In this document: positions 63,837 through 64,000 of the stretch, piece by piece
How the letters are laid out: each line of letters starts with the position of its first letter
Position numbering within the stretch: the stretch's first letter is position 1
Assembly (NCBI RefSeq): GCF_021155765.1
Contig: NC_060110.1
Location: forward strand, 3,720,001-3,784,000
Reading direction: 5' to 3'
Origin: Diprion similis
Lineage: Eukaryota; Arthropoda; Insecta; Hymenoptera; Diprionidae
Length of the DNA: 64,000 bases
Notes under the pieces: generated by a model
Seen by the model: only the letters and a program-made list of their open reading frames with translations
Database searches by the model: none
What the model was told of the DNA's origin: nothing
Translations under genes and position numbers: made by a program

Positions 63837-64000
63837 GAGTGAAAATATAATTTTTTTTTTTTACAGTTTCAAACTTATTGCAAATCGAAGTCTGGAAACT
63901 GGGTGGAAAGTTTTTATTTTTTCCAAGCTAGCTAAATTTCAATTTTCGATTAATTTTTTTTTCTATTCTGAAAATTCAACGATTTTTTTCAACGATCATT
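61261..64000. other. AT-rich intergenic DNA with simple repeats
   Basis: No gene seen. A (TA)n run lies at about 63626-63645. At 63790-63834 four AAGTC units run into about 31 A, resembling the tail of a retroposed element, but no element body could be identified upstream. Confidence 0.4.

Noticed and set aside
1-64000. CRISPR arrays, operons, prophage or bacterial mobile elements
   Set aside because: Spliced genes and insect-type repeats show this is eukaryotic nuclear DNA; no regularly spaced repeats were seen.

Overview
The window is animal nuclear DNA, most likely from an insect. All recognisable genes have GT-AG introns, the intergenic DNA is AT-rich, and the sequence is dense in short palindromic (MITE-like) repeats with a few CpG-rich promoter islands. 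The encoded proteins (Rab GTPase, XLF/NHEJ1, CD98hc-type SLC3A2, SLC25A29-type carrier) are generally metazoan. An insect, perhaps a hymenopteran such as a sawfly, is inferred from repeat style and protein flavour and is not proven here.

Layout, left to right. 163-1419 (+): the last two coding exons of an unidentified multi-pass membrane protein whose start lies off the left edge. 1420-11.8 kb: no gene seen, several palindromic elements. 11947-16904 (+): a complete five-exon Rab GTPase ending in a CXC prenylation motif, with a TA-flanked MITE in intron 2. 16.9-23.8 kb: no gene seen, palindromic repeats. 23819-24404: a 586-bp non-autonomous pogo-like element with near-perfect terminal repeats and the remnant of its DNA-binding domain. 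24809-26455 (-): a complete four-exon NHEJ1/XLF gene. 27.6-30.85 kb (+): a doubtful spliced transcription unit. 31907-42275 (-): a seven-coding-exon CD98 heavy-chain gene with a CpG-rich non-coding first exon near 47.7-48.2 kb; three of its introns carry 340-530 bp inverted repeats. 48.2-56.4 kb: no firm gene, repeats only. 56501-60925 (+): a three-exon SLC25A29-like mitochondrial carrier with a long novel C-terminal tail and an overlapping out-of-frame upstream ORF. 60.9-64 kb: 3' UTR and AT-rich DNA.

The genes are not an operon or pathway cluster. CD98hc and the SLC25A29-like carrier both concern (cationic) amino-acid transport, one at the plasma membrane and one in mitochondria, but nothing in the sequence shows they are co-regulated. 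I found no clearly new enzymatic or defence system. The most unusual signals are the long inverted repeats in the CD98hc introns, the mosaic of small CpG-rich hairpins at 10.1-10.5 kb, the 92-codon overlapping ORF on the carrier mRNA, and the pogo-like deletion derivative with four copies of its terminal motif.
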